Position numbers and translations under genes: made by a program. Positions 22,274 to 31,063 of a DNA stretch of 47,116 bases are shown here, piece after piece. Source of the stretch: CAZVVG01 sp964630615 (GTDB lineage Bacteria; Patescibacteriota; Minisyncoccia; Moranbacterales; UBA2206); contig CAZVVG010000002.1 of the NCBI GenBank assembly GCA_964630615.1, positions 1-47,116 of the forward strand, given 5' to 3'. Positions within the stretch are counted from its first letter, which is position 1. Each line of letters opens with the position of its first letter. The notes under the pieces are model-generated. The model made no database searches and was not told the DNA's origin. It saw only the letters and a list, made by a program, of their open reading frames with translations.

Positions 22274-22855
22274 ATGAAAGTAAAGGCCAAACTGAATAAT
22301 TTAAGGATTGCTCCGAGAAAAGTTCGTTTAGTTGCAGAATTAATTAGAGGATTGGATGTGGAAGAAGCCCTAAATCAAATAAACACTTCTTTTAAAAGAG
22401 GTAGTTTACCGATGAAGAAACTCCTTATAAGTGCCATTAATAATGGAGAAAATAATTTGGGAATTGATCGAAAAAATATGTATGTTTTCCGGGTTTTAGT
22501 TGATGCAGGCACTTCGCTGAAGCGCTGGATGCCGAAAGCCTATGGTCGAGCGGGGAAAATTCTCAAGAGGACTTCTCAGGTGGAGATTATCCTTGAAGAG
22601 CGGGTGGAGGGAAAGGGAAGAAAGAGTCAAGAAGAACTAGAAGCGGCCCGAAAAAAGCGTCTGGAGGAAAAAATGAAGAAAGAAAAAGAAGCGCTTAAGG
22701 AAAGTGAAGAAAAAAGCGCCATCGCTAAAGACAAAGAGAAAGCCACTAAGATTTCTGAAAAAGTTAAAGAAAGGCCTTCGGAAAAAGGAAAAAGTTCAGA
22801 AGATAAAAAAGGAAAGGGCTGGGTCAGCAAAATCTTCAGAAGGAAATCAATGTAA
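22274..22855 (+). CDS. rplV: 50S ribosomal protein uL22 with long charged C-terminal extension
   Basis: Tunnel-wall protein. The normal uL22 domain is in residues 1-113 (RIAPRKVRLVAELIRG; tunnel hairpin around LKRWMPKAYGRAGKILKR; TSQVEIILEE). It is followed by about 80 residues of Lys/Glu-rich sequence that look like a single long helix or disordered tail, ending KGWVSKIFRRKSM. Total is 193 residues, against about 110-115 for most bacteria. The basic amphipathic tip could touch RNA or membrane. Confidence 0.93.
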   Translation: MKVKAKLNNLRIAPRKVRLVAELIRGLDVEEALNQINTSFKRGSLPMKKLLISAINNGENNLGIDRKNMYVFRVLVDAGTSLKRWMPKAYGRAGKILKRTSQVEIILEERVEGKGRKSQEELEAARKKRLEEKMKKEKEALKESEEKSAIAKDKEKATKISEKVKERPSEKGKSSEDKKGKGWVSKIFRRKSM

Positions 22856-22892
22856 TTTTAGAAAAGTTTAAACTCTAAAAATCTCAAAGAAA

Positions 22893-23555
22893 ATGGGACA
22901 TAAAGTTAATCCGCAAGGAATCAGGGTTGGAATCACTAACACCTGGCGGTCCAAATGGTTTAATAAGAAAGAATATAGCCAGCTTCTTCAGCAGGATATT
23001 AAAATTCGTCAGGGAATAATGAAAAAATGGAAAAGTTCCGCGATCGCGGATGTGGAAATAATCCGCTCGGCGGCTGCCGTTAAATTAATCATCAAAACAG
23101 CTCGGCCGGGAGTTTTGATAGGTCGCGGCGGAAATGGTATAGAAGAAATTCAGAAATATCTAAAAAGAAATTATTTTAAAAATAAAAAGAGTGGTCTCAA
23201 TGTGGAAATTAAAGAAATAAAGGATTTTTCCAATGATGCCTTTTTAGTGGCCCAAAATGTGGCTGAACAATTAGAAAAAAGAATGCCTTTCCGGCGTGTG
23301 ATTAAAACTATGTTGGAGCAGGTTTTAAAAAGTGGCTCAATCAAGGGAGTGAAAATTCAAGTTTCTGGACGGTTGGGGGGTGCGGAAATGTCCCGGGTAG
23401 AATCGGTTGCAAAGGGAGTTTTACCCTTGCACACCTTGCGAGCCAACATTGACTTCGCCCGAGCCACTGCCTATACAACCTACGGAACGATTGGCGTAAA
23501 AACTTGGCTTTATAAAGGGCAGGTTTTCCAGAAAGAGAAAAAATTTGGGAAATAA
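22893..23555 (+). CDS. rpsC: 30S ribosomal protein uS3
   Basis: mRNA-entry protein. Start MGHKVNPQGIRVGITNTWRS, KH domain GVLIGRGGNGIEEIQKYL (GxxG loop intact), then the C-terminal domain SGRLGGAEMSRVESVAKG and TYGTIGVKTWLYKG. 220 residues, normal size. Confidence 0.97.
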   Translation: MGHKVNPQGIRVGITNTWRSKWFNKKEYSQLLQQDIKIRQGIMKKWKSSAIADVEIIRSAAAVKLIIKTARPGVLIGRGGNGIEEIQKYLKRNYFKNKKSGLNVEIKEIKDFSNDAFLVAQNVAEQLEKRMPFRRVIKTMLEQVLKSGSIKGVKIQVSGRLGGAEMSRVESVAKGVLPLHTLRANIDFARATAYTTYGTIGVKTWLYKGQVFQKEKKFGK

Positions 23556-23587
23556 TTTTTTAAATGGAGTAATTTTTCGCGAAAAAT

Positions 23588-24004
23588 ATGTTAATGCCGA
23601 AAAAAGTCAAACACAGAAAGATTCAACGGGGCGGTAAAATTTGGGGCGTTTCTAGTCGAGGAAATACGCTGAGTTTTGGCAGTTTTGGCTTACGGTCTAT
23701 AGAGAATAATCTAGTTTCCGCTCGCCAGATTGAAGCGGCTCGAAGAGCGATGACGCGTTATATTCAAAGAGGAGGCAAAGTTTGGATTAGGATTTTTCCG
23801 GATAAACCGATGACTAAGAAGGGCAATGAAACTCCAATGGGCAAGGGCAAAGGCTCTGTGGATCATTTCGTCGCAGTAGTTAAGGCGGGTCGGATTCTTT
23901 TTGAGATGGATGGAATAAAGAGAGAGGCGGCCAAAGAAGCAATGAAGTTGGCTTCCTATAAGCTAAACGTGAAAACTAAATTTGTTGAAAAAAACGGAGA
24001 ATAA
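23588..24004 (+). CDS. rplP: 50S ribosomal protein uL16
   Basis: Positions A-site tRNA in the large subunit. MLMPKKVKHRKIQRGG start matches the family and favours ATG 23588 over the methionine two codons on. RIFPDKPMTKKGNETPMGKG is the conserved loop with the arginine hydroxylated in some bacteria. 138 residues, normal. Confidence 0.96.
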   Translation: MLMPKKVKHRKIQRGGKIWGVSSRGNTLSFGSFGLRSIENNLVSARQIEAARRAMTRYIQRGGKVWIRIFPDKPMTKKGNETPMGKGKGSVDHFVAVVKAGRILFEMDGIKREAAKEAMKLASYKLNVKTKFVEKNGE

Positions 24005-24008
24005 GAAT

Positions 24009-24194
24009 ATGAAGATTCAAGAACTAAAAGAAAAAGAAAAGGCTGAATTGGAAAAACTTCTAGCCGAAAAGAAAGAAAAGGCCAGGGAGTTACGCTTTTC
24101 CATTTCTTCGAAACAAATTAAAAATAATCGGGAATTACGAAATACTAAAAAAGAAATTGCCCGAATTTTGACCTTAATCAATAAAGCAAAATAG
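24009..24194 (+). CDS. rpmC: 50S ribosomal protein uL29
   Basis: Small helical-hairpin protein near the tunnel exit. I start at ATG 24009 (MKIQELKEKEKAELEKLLAE), which leaves 61 residues, the usual size. The longer frame from 23982 overlaps rplP and lacks family similarity in the added part. NRELRNTKKEIARILTLI is the conserved second helix. Confidence 0.92.
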   Translation: MKIQELKEKEKAELEKLLAEKKEKARELRFSISSKQIKNNRELRNTKKEIARILTLINKAK

Positions 24195-24197
24195 GCT

Positions 24198-24452
24198 ATG
24201 GAAAAGAATGGTGAAAAAAGAGAGATTTTATTCAAGAAGAGAGGAATTGTTGTTAGTGACAAAATGGAAAAAACGGTGGTAGTTTCCGTGGTTAGCTTTG
24301 AAACCCATCCCCGTTACGGAAAGAAGTATAAAATAACCCGGCGCTATAAGGCGGATGATCCGGAAAAAAAGTTTAAAATTGGAGATCTAGTGGAGATTGT
24401 TTCTTGCCGGCCTGTGAGTAAAGAAAAAAGGTTTAAGGTTATTTATTCTTAA
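24198..24452 (+). CDS. rpsQ: 30S ribosomal protein uS17
   Basis: Primary 16S-binding protein. The OB-fold pattern reads GIVVSDKMEKTVVVSV, then THPRYGKKYKITRRYKADD and GDLVEIVSCRPVSKEKRF. 84 residues. It starts 3 bp after rpmC. Confidence 0.95.
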   Translation: MEKNGEKREILFKKRGIVVSDKMEKTVVVSVVSFETHPRYGKKYKITRRYKADDPEKKFKIGDLVEIVSCRPVSKEKRFKVIYS

Positions 24453-24461
24453 AAAAAATAG

Positions 24462-24827
24462 ATGATTCAAGCAGAAACAAGATTAAAGGTAGCGGATAAC
24501 ACGGGAGCTCGCGTTATTGAATGTTTTAAGGTTTTGGGTGGCACTCGTCGACGTTACGCTCAAATTGGAGATATTGTGGTGGCTTCGGTAAAAGTCGCTG
24601 AACCGCGAGGACTAGTAAAAAAGGGCGATAAAGTTAAGGCTGTGATTGTTCGCCAAAAAAGGGAAAAAAGAAGAAAAGACGGCACCTATATCCGATTTGA
24701 TGAAAACGCGGCGGTAATTTTAGAAGGAACTGAGCCCAAGGGAACCAGAATTTTTGGTCCAATTGCCAGGGAGATCAGGGAAAAAGGTTTTAATAAAATA
24801 ATTTCTCTAGCTTCAGAAGTTTTGTAA
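24462..24827 (+). CDS. rplN: 50S ribosomal protein uL14
   Basis: Intersubunit-bridge protein. MIQAETRLKVADNTGARVIE at the start and RIFGPIAREIREKGFNKIIS near the end are diagnostic. The 121-residue length is standard. Confidence 0.97.
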   Translation: MIQAETRLKVADNTGARVIECFKVLGGTRRRYAQIGDIVVASVKVAEPRGLVKKGDKVKAVIVRQKREKRRKDGTYIRFDENAAVILEGTEPKGTRIFGPIAREIREKGFNKIISLASEVL

Positions 24828-24847
24828 TTCTGGGCTGAGGCTTTGTT

Positions 24848-25153
24848 ATGAAGATTAAAAAAGGAGATAAAGTAAAAATGCTAATCGGAAAAGACGGCGG
24901 TAAAAGCGGAAAGGTTCTAAAAATTTTTCCCCGGGAAGGGAAGCTGACGGTAGAAGGCTTGAATTTGGTAAAAAAACACAAACGGCCAAGAAGAGAAGGA
25001 GAAAAAGGACAGAGAATAGAAATTCCGAGAAAAATTGATACTTCCAATGTTCAACTTATTTGTTCCAAATGCGGTCAGGCCACAAAAGCCACCTATGAAC
25101 TTAAGGGTGAAGAAAAAATGAGAAAGTGTAAAAAGTGCAAGGGAGAAATTTAA
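24848..25153 (+). CDS. rplX: 50S ribosomal protein uL24 with zinc-ribbon end
   Basis: KOW-domain protein that starts large-subunit folding: KIKKGDKVKMLIGKDGGKSG, then LTVEGLNLVKKHKRP. The C-terminal part carries CSKCGQATKATYELKGEE and a second CKKC, a four-cysteine zinc-ribbon form known in many bacteria. 101 residues. Confidence 0.95.
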   Translation: MKIKKGDKVKMLIGKDGGKSGKVLKIFPREGKLTVEGLNLVKKHKRPRREGEKGQRIEIPRKIDTSNVQLICSKCGQATKATYELKGEEKMRKCKKCKGEI

Positions 25154-25180
25154 CCTCCTTAAAAAAAGTAAAGAAAAACT

Positions 25181-25723
25181 ATGCTAAGTTTAAAGGAAAA
25201 ATATTTAAAAGAAGTTATTCCAGAAATGAAGAAGCAATTTGGCTTTAAGAATGATTTGCAAGTTCCTCGGATTGAAAAGCTGGTTATCAATGTTGGAATT
25301 GGTGGTTTGCTTAACGATAGCGCCTTGGTCAAAGAAGCGACAGATTCTTTATCGGTTATCGCGGGTCAAAAAGTGGTTTTAACTCAATCCCGTAAATCGA
25401 TCGCCGGCTTTAAAATTCGCAAGGGGTTAAAGGTCGGAATTAAAGCCACTCTGCGAGGAAAAAGAATGTGGGAATTTTTAGAAAAGTTAGTTGGGGCGGC
25501 TATTCCTCGAATTCGTGACTTTCAGGGAATCAAAAAATCCGCTATTGATCAAGGGGGTAATTTGAATCTGGGTGTGAAAGAACACACGGTTTTTCCCGAA
25601 ATCCTTCCCGAAAAAGTAAAAAAAGTTATCAGTCTCCAGATAAATATCGTAACGGGAGCCAAGAATAGAGAAGAAGGACTGGCGCTTTTTAAATATTTAA
25701 AATTTCCTCTTAAGTTAAATTAG
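25181..25723 (+). CDS. rplE: 50S ribosomal protein uL5
   Basis: Binds 5S rRNA and P-site tRNA. Conserved VPRIEKLVINVGIGG, KSIAGFKIRKGLKVGIKATLRG, RIRDFQGI and NLGVKEHTVFPEI. 180 residues, standard. Confidence 0.96.
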   Translation: MLSLKEKYLKEVIPEMKKQFGFKNDLQVPRIEKLVINVGIGGLLNDSALVKEATDSLSVIAGQKVVLTQSRKSIAGFKIRKGLKVGIKATLRGKRMWEFLEKLVGAAIPRIRDFQGIKKSAIDQGGNLNLGVKEHTVFPEILPEKVKKVISLQINIVTGAKNREEGLALFKYLKFPLKLN

Positions 25724-25732
25724 TTTAAAAAT

Positions 25733-25918
25733 ATGGCCAAAGAATCAGTAAAAGCGAGAGCAAAAAAGAAGCCGAAATTTTCCACTCGGATCGTTCGGCG
25801 TTGCTGGAAATGCGGAAGAAAACAAGGCTATTTGCGCAAGTTTAATATTTGCCGGATTTGCTTTCGGGAATTAGCCAGCACTAATCAGCTTCCCGGAATA
25901 AAAAAGTCCAGCTGGTAA
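25733..25918 (+). CDS. rpsN: 30S ribosomal protein uS14, zinc form
   Basis: 61-residue zinc-binding form of uS14 (type Z): RRCWKCGRKQGYLRKFNICRIC carries the CxxC pairs and RELASTNQLPGIKKSSW is the conserved end. This short form is usual in Gram-positives and deep-branching bacteria. Confidence 0.96.
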   Translation: MAKESVKARAKKKPKFSTRIVRRCWKCGRKQGYLRKFNICRICFRELASTNQLPGIKKSSW

Positions 25919-25950
25919 AATTTTTTTATTTAAGTTTTTGATTAATCTTT

Positions 25951-26355
25951 ATGTTAGATCCAATAGCAGAGATGTTAGCCAGAATAAATAACGCCCAAAG
26001 AGCGGGTAAAAAAGAAGTTTTTGTTAAAGCTTCTAAACTTAAACTTGCGATTGCTAAGATTTTAGAAAAAGAGGGCTTTGTGGAAAAAACAACCCACATT
26101 AAAGAGGTTAAACTAAGCTTAATTAAGATTGTCCTAAAATACTCAGCTACCTCCCGAACCAAGATCATGCCGGCCATAAAAGGAATGAGAAGAATCAGTC
26201 GGGAGGGCCAACGTCGCTATATTCAAAACCGTGATATTCGGGAAGTTAAGGATAATTTCGGCATTGGCATAATTTCCACCTCCAAGGGGGTAATGACAAA
26301 TTGGGAAGCCAAAAAAAGTGGTTTAGGCGGAGAATATATTTGCGAAATTTGGTAA
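25951..26355 (+). CDS. rpsH: 30S ribosomal protein uS8
   Basis: Central-domain 16S-binding protein, which also represses the spc operon in E. coli. MLDPIAEMLARINNAQRAGK start and the end GIIISTSKG-like block followed by SGLGGEYICEIW are typical. 134 residues. Confidence 0.95.
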   Translation: MLDPIAEMLARINNAQRAGKKEVFVKASKLKLAIAKILEKEGFVEKTTHIKEVKLSLIKIVLKYSATSRTKIMPAIKGMRRISREGQRRYIQNRDIREVKDNFGIGIISTSKGVMTNWEAKKSGLGGEYICEIW

Positions 26356-26384
26356 AATAAGAAACAGAATTTATATTTTATTTT

Positions 26385-26933
26385 ATGTCAAGAATTGGAA
26401 AAAAAATAATTAATCTCCCAAAAAACGTTTCCGTTAAAGTAGAAAAAGGAGATTTGGAAGTCAGCGGCCCTAAGGGGGCTCTCGATCTAAAAATTCCCAG
26501 AGAAATAGAGGTTCAACTTAAAGACCAGGAAGTTTCTTTTCAGGTAAAGATTAAGACAAAAAAATCAGCCGCTCTTTGGGGCTTGACGCGAGCGCTGGTA
26601 AACAATATGGTCATTGGGGTCACAGAAGGTTATCAAAAAAGTCTGGAACTTCAGGGAGTTGGCTACCGTATGTCCATCCAAGGAAAAAAATTGGTTTTAG
26701 TGTTAGGCTTTTCCCATCCGATTGAAATTGCAATACCGCCGGAATTAGAAGTAAAAATTGGAGAAGGAAATACCTTGATAATTTCCGGGACCGGAAAGAA
26801 AATAGTCGGCCAATTTGCGGCAGATATCAGGAAAATAAGAAAAGCTGAACCGTATAAGGGTAAAGGCTTCCGTTACGTCGGAGAACAAGTTCGAAGAAAA
26901 GCAGGCAAGAAAGCCGCGACCGCGGCCAAATAG
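26385..26933 (+). CDS. rplF: 50S ribosomal protein uL6
   Basis: Two-domain protein at the factor-binding site. MSRIGKKIINLPKNVSVKVE start; GYQKSLELQGVGYRMSIQGK in the linker; C-terminal IRKIRKAEPYKGKGFRYVGE. 182 residues, normal, ending in an Ala/Lys-rich tail. Confidence 0.96.
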   Translation: MSRIGKKIINLPKNVSVKVEKGDLEVSGPKGALDLKIPREIEVQLKDQEVSFQVKIKTKKSAALWGLTRALVNNMVIGVTEGYQKSLELQGVGYRMSIQGKKLVLVLGFSHPIEIAIPPELEVKIGEGNTLIISGTGKKIVGQFAADIRKIRKAEPYKGKGFRYVGEQVRRKAGKKAATAAK

Positions 26934-26956
26934 TTTTTTAATCAAGCGATAATTTT

Positions 26957-27307
26957 ATGAAGAAATTAAATAATAGGAATCAATTGAGGTTGAAAAGAAA
27001 AAAAAGAATCCGGGCAAAAATTTCCGGAGATTTGCAGCGGCCAAGAATTTCAATTTTTAAAAGTCTGAGCAATCTTCAGGTACAAGTTGTTGACGACAAA
27101 CAGGGTCGAACGCTTCTTGCTTTAACGACCAAGGAAGCTAAGCTGAAAAATAATGTTGAAGGTGCAAAAAAATTAGGCAAACTTCTGGCGGAAAAATGCC
27201 TGAAAAAAAAGATTGAGAAAATAGTTTTTGACCGTTCGGGTTATAAATTTCACGGAAAAATAAAGTCTTTGGCTGAGGGTGCCAGAGAGGGCGGTTTAGT
27301 TTTTTAA
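26957..27307 (+). CDS. rplR: 50S ribosomal protein uL18
   Basis: 5S rRNA-binding protein. RPRISIFKSLSNLQVQVVDD, GAKKLGKLLAEKC and the terminal DRSGYKFHGKIKSLAEGARE are diagnostic. 116 residues. Confidence 0.95.
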   Translation: MKKLNNRNQLRLKRKKRIRAKISGDLQRPRISIFKSLSNLQVQVVDDKQGRTLLALTTKEAKLKNNVEGAKKLGKLLAEKCLKKKIEKIVFDRSGYKFHGKIKSLAEGAREGGLVF

Positions 27308-27318
27308 AGATTAAAAAT

Positions 27319-27822
27319 ATGTCTCAAGAGAGAGGAAAATTTAGAACCAGAAGAGAAAAGCCAGAATTTGATCAAAAGCTTTTAGATTTGGCCCGAGTGA
27401 CTCGGGTTGTCAAAGGTGGAAGACGCTTTCGTTTTCGCGCGACCTTGGTAATCGGGAATCGAAAAGGAAGGGTGGGTGTTGGGGTTGGGAAAGGCGGAGA
27501 TGTTTCAGAAGCGATCCGCAAAGCCTTTGAAAACGGAAAGAAAAATCTGATTAATGTGGTAATGAAAAAAAATACCATTCCCCAGAATGTTTTTTGTAAA
27601 CTCGGAAGTGCTAAAATTATTCTCAAACCGGCTATTCCTGGTAAAGGAATTATTGCCGGAGGGGCCGTTCGGGCGGTCGTAGATTTAGCGGGAATTAAAG
27701 ATGTGGTTTCCAAATCTTTAGGCACTTCCAATAAACTCAATGTGGCGCGAGCGACAATTAAGGCGCTTTTAGAGTCAGGCAGTTCACTTTCCCGAAAGAA
27801 GCGCTTGGGAGAAAAAAAATAA
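27319..27822 (+). CDS. rpsE: 30S ribosomal protein uS5
   Basis: Decoding-fidelity protein. RVTRVVKGGRRFRFRATLVI, GNRKGRVGVGVGKGGDVSEA, PAIPGKGIIAGGAVRAVVDL and KSLGTSNKLNVARATI are all present. 167 residues. The next gene is rplO: rpmD (uL30), normally between them, is absent. Confidence 0.96.
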   Translation: MSQERGKFRTRREKPEFDQKLLDLARVTRVVKGGRRFRFRATLVIGNRKGRVGVGVGKGGDVSEAIRKAFENGKKNLINVVMKKNTIPQNVFCKLGSAKIILKPAIPGKGIIAGGAVRAVVDLAGIKDVVSKSLGTSNKLNVARATIKALLESGSSLSRKKRLGEKK

Positions 27823-27835
27823 GCTTATTATAAAA

Positions 27836-28294
27836 ATGCAAATCCACAATCTAAAAATTGAAAAATCTCAGCGGCGAAGAAAGCGAGTCGGGCGGGGCGG
27901 GAAAAAAGGTACTTATTCCGGAAGAGGGAATAAGGGACAAAAAGCCCGCAGCGGTGTTTCCCTGGATCCGCTTTTTGAAGGAGGACGTTCTTCCTTGGTG
28001 GATCGAATGAAAAAAATCAAAGGTTTTAAGTCGCTCAAACCTAAAAACCTAGTCCTTAAACTTTCCTTACTGGAAAAGAAATTTAAGGACGGAGATTTAA
28101 TTAATCGGGAAGCTTTGATAGCGTCGGGTTATTTTGGTAGTATGGAAACACAAAGAAGGAAGATTAAAATTTTAAATTCTCCCGGCTTCAAGACTAAATT
28201 AAAAATCTCTTCCCAAGAAATTTATCTTAGCGCTTCGGCTCAAAAGACTATTAAAGCCGTTGGGGGGGAAATCCTTGCGTCACTCAAAAAATAA
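27836..28294 (+). CDS. rplO: 50S ribosomal protein uL15
   Basis: Large-subunit assembly protein. Gly-rich rRNA-binding start KRVGRGGKKGTYSGRGNKGQ, then the beta domain and the C-terminal ASAQKTIKAVGGEI. 152 residues. It follows rpsE by 13 bp with no uL30 gene between. Confidence 0.94.
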   Translation: MQIHNLKIEKSQRRRKRVGRGGKKGTYSGRGNKGQKARSGVSLDPLFEGGRSSLVDRMKKIKGFKSLKPKNLVLKLSLLEKKFKDGDLINREALIASGYFGSMETQRRKIKILNSPGFKTKLKISSQEIYLSASAQKTIKAVGGEILASLKK

Positions 28295-28299
28295 AATAA

Positions 28300-29571
28300 A
28301 TGCTGGAAAAAATAATTCAAATTTTCAAAATCCGGGAATTAAGAAACAAGATTTTTTTCATTTTAGCGCTTCTGATCGTTTTTCGTTTAGCGGCTAATAT
28401 TCCCGTTCCCGGAGTGGATCAAAGTCAGCTGAGAAACTTTTTTGAAGGGAATCAACTCTTCGGATTGCTGAATCTGTTTTCCGGAGGAGGACTGAGCAGT
28501 ATTTCTATCGTGATGTTGGGAGTCGGCCCTTATATTACCTCTTCGATTATTATGCAGCTTTTGACCATGATTGTTCCCCGTTTAGAGCAGCTTTACAAAG
28601 AGGAAGGGGAAATTGGTCGCCAAAAGTTCAACCAGTGGACTCGGTGGTTAACAGTTCCTTTGGCCGCTCTGCAGACTTTCGGGATGATTTCTCTTTTCAA
28701 AAGCCAACAAGTTATAACCGAGCTTTCTTCTTTTGGAATGTTTTATATGGTTATCGTGGCGGTGGCCGGAACGATATTTTTAATGTGGCTGGGCGAATTG
28801 ATTACCGAGAAAAAAATCGGCAACGGAGTTTCTTTGATAATTTTCGCGGGAATCGTGGCGGGGCTGCCCGGGGCAGTTTCCCGGGTTATGGCGACCCAGG
28901 ATTCTTCTCAATTTTTTACCTATATTCTGCTTCTAGTAATTGTCGTTATCGCGATTGCCGGGGTGGTTTTTGTTAACGAAGGCCAACGCAACATTCCCGT
29001 TTCCTACGCTAAGAGAATTCGGGGCAATCGGATGTATGGGGGGACTTCCACTCACTTGCCGCTTAGGGTCAATCAAGCCGGGGTAATCCCCATTATTTTT
29101 GCCATGTCTATAATGCTTTTTCCGGGAATGATTGCTAATTTTCTTTCCAATGTTTCCAATCCGACAGTGGCCTCCGCCGCCAGGTTTGTGGGAGGAGTTT
29201 TCCAAAACCAATGGTTTTACGGAATAATTTATTTTATTTTAGTAGTCGCTTTCACCTATTTTTATACGGCCGTGGTATTTGATCCGAATAAAATTTCAGA
29301 GAGCTTGCAAAAACAAGGAGGATATGTTCCTGGAATCCGACCGGGTGCCAACACGGCGGAATATCTTTATCGGATAATGAACCGAATAATTCTTTCCGGA
29401 GCGCTTTTTTTAGGACTAATTGCCGTTTTACCTTTTATTGTTCAGGGAGTGACTAACGTTAATTCAATTTCTATTGGAGGCACCGGCTTGCTGATTGTGG
29501 TTTCGGTGGTGATTGAAACTATCAAGCAAATTGAAGGCCAATTAGTGATGCGGGACTATGAAGGATTTTAA
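28300..29571 (+). CDS. secY: Preprotein translocase subunit SecY
   Basis: Channel of the Sec translocon. 423 residues with ten predicted helices. Conserved pieces are IPVPGVDQSQL in the first periplasmic loop (plug region follows), GVGPYITSSIIMQLL in helix 2, the RNIPVSYAKRIRG cytoplasmic loop that binds SecA and ribosome, and IRPGANTAEYLYRIMNRI in the other cytoplasmic loop. Starts 5 bp after rplO, the conserved spc position. Confidence 0.96.
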   Translation: MLEKIIQIFKIRELRNKIFFILALLIVFRLAANIPVPGVDQSQLRNFFEGNQLFGLLNLFSGGGLSSISIVMLGVGPYITSSIIMQLLTMIVPRLEQLYKEEGEIGRQKFNQWTRWLTVPLAALQTFGMISLFKSQQVITELSSFGMFYMVIVAVAGTIFLMWLGELITEKKIGNGVSLIIFAGIVAGLPGAVSRVMATQDSSQFFTYILLLVIVVIAIAGVVFVNEGQRNIPVSYAKRIRGNRMYGGTSTHLPLRVNQAGVIPIIFAMSIMLFPGMIANFLSNVSNPTVASAARFVGGVFQNQWFYGIIYFILVVAFTYFYTAVVFDPNKISESLQKQGGYVPGIRPGANTAEYLYRIMNRIILSGALFLGLIAVLPFIVQGVTNVNSISIGGTGLLIVVSVVIETIKQIEGQLVMRDYEGF

Positions 29572-29603
29572 GAGTAGCTAGTATTAGGCGTTGATTTTTA
29601 CAC

Positions 29604-30257
29604 ATGAACATAATAATCTTGGGACCCGCCGGAAGCGGCAAAGGTGTCCAGTCAAAAATTTTAGCGGAAAATTTTAATTTAGCCCATATTGATATGGGTC
29701 AAACGTTACGCGATTTTGCCCAGGAAGAAAATGCGGTGGGTAAGGAAATTTATGCGATTCAAAACCTGGAAAAAGCGCTGGTGCCCAGCCGCATCTTGCA
29801 GGAAGTTCTCCGTTTAAAAATCAATTCCTATCACACGGAACAAAGTATTGTTTTTGACGGAGTACCACGCACTTTGGATCAGGCAGAATTTTTGGAAAAA
29901 TTACTTTTAAAATCAGGCCGGAAAATTGACAGAGTTTTTTTTATTAATATTTCCCAAGCGGAATCAATTTTCCGAATTTCTCAACGCTGGGTTTGCGCCA
30001 ACTGCCAGAAAATTCTTATTATGGGACGAGATGTAAAAGAGGAAAAGGAGGGTTGTCCAACTTGTCAGGGTGAGATTGTTAGAAGAATGGACGACACACC
30101 CGAAGGAATAAAGAAAAGGCTGGAAATTTTCCAGAGAGAAACTTTGCCGGTTTTGGAATATTTCAGAAAGAAAGATCTTTTGGTTGAACTCAATGGAGAA
30201 AAGTCAATTAAAGAAGTTTCCCGGGAAATTTCTAAAAATGTGGAAAAATTAATTTAG
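29604..30257 (+). CDS. adk: Adenylate kinase, zinc LID form
   Basis: Converts ATP + AMP to 2 ADP. Walker A IILGPAGSGKGVQS at residues 4-17, FDGVPRTLDQAEFL for the AMP site, and a LID with two CxxC pairs (CANCQK, CPTCQGE) that bind zinc structurally, then RMDDTPEGIKKRL. One oddity: the usual GFPR arginine loop reads GVPR. 217 residues, normal. Position after secY is standard. Confidence 0.96.
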   Translation: MNIIILGPAGSGKGVQSKILAENFNLAHIDMGQTLRDFAQEENAVGKEIYAIQNLEKALVPSRILQEVLRLKINSYHTEQSIVFDGVPRTLDQAEFLEKLLLKSGRKIDRVFFINISQAESIFRISQRWVCANCQKILIMGRDVKEEKEGCPTCQGEIVRRMDDTPEGIKKRLEIFQRETLPVLEYFRKKDLLVELNGEKSIKEVSREISKNVEKLI

Positions 30258-30263
30258 TCATCA

Positions 30264-31031
30264 GTGATTAGGATTAAGAACGAAAAAGAAATTCAGGCGA
30301 TGCGGGAAGGGGGAAAAATTTTGGCTGAGATTATGGAAAAAATTCATCGCCAAATTTTTCCCGGACAATCGACCGCGATACTCGACAAGCTGGCAGAAGA
30401 GCTTGTTTTTGCTAGTGGGGGAGAGGCGGCTTTCAAGGGTTTCGGAAAAGAAACCGGCCATCCTTATCCGGGGAACATTTGCGCTTCCCTTAACGCGGAA
30501 ATTGTCCATGGAATTCCTTCGGCAAAAAGAATTGTCAAGGAGGGGGATATTCTGAAAATTGACATCGGCTTAAGATATAAAGGAATGGTGACGGATATGG
30601 CCAGAACTTTTCCGGTTGGAAAAATTTCTCCTAAAGCCCGAAAGCTTATTAAAGTCACCGAGCAATCTTTCTGGGAGGGGGTCAAGAAGCTTAGAGCGGG
30701 AAAATTTCTAAGCCAGTATTCCCAAGCGGTCCAACACTGCGCCGAAAGCCAGGGTTTTTTTGTGGTGCGTAATTTGGTAGGTCACGGCGTCGGGAGAGAA
30801 CTGCACGAAGACCCCTATGTTCCCAACTATTACGAAAAGGGAAGTCGGGATTTGAAACTGGTTCCCGGCTTGACTTTAGCGCTGGAACCGATGATTAATG
30901 AAGGAACCGTGGAAACCATCCTAGAGAAAAATGGCTGGGTTTTCAAAACTCGGGATGGAAAATTAAGCGCCCATTACGAAAACACCGTTCTGGTTGGAAA
31001 GAACAGTCCGGAAATTTTGACGATTTTCTGA
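30264..31031 (+). CDS. map: Methionine aminopeptidase type I
   Basis: Removes N-terminal Met from nascent proteins. GTG start 6 bp after adk. Metal and substrate residues: His in EIVHGIPS, Asp in KIDIGLRYKGMVTDMART, His in VGHGVGRELHEDP, Glu in ALEPMINEG and Glu in HYENTVLV. 255 residues. This is the last gene of the translation block: infA, rpmJ, rpsM, rpsK, rpoA and rplQ, which often follow, are not here. Confidence 0.96.
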   Translation: MIRIKNEKEIQAMREGGKILAEIMEKIHRQIFPGQSTAILDKLAEELVFASGGEAAFKGFGKETGHPYPGNICASLNAEIVHGIPSAKRIVKEGDILKIDIGLRYKGMVTDMARTFPVGKISPKARKLIKVTEQSFWEGVKKLRAGKFLSQYSQAVQHCAESQGFFVVRNLVGHGVGRELHEDPYVPNYYEKGSRDLKLVPGLTLALEPMINEGTVETILEKNGWVFKTRDGKLSAHYENTVLVGKNSPEILTIF

Positions 31032-31063
31032 TTTTTTATTCTTTGATAATTTTTTGACAAAAT

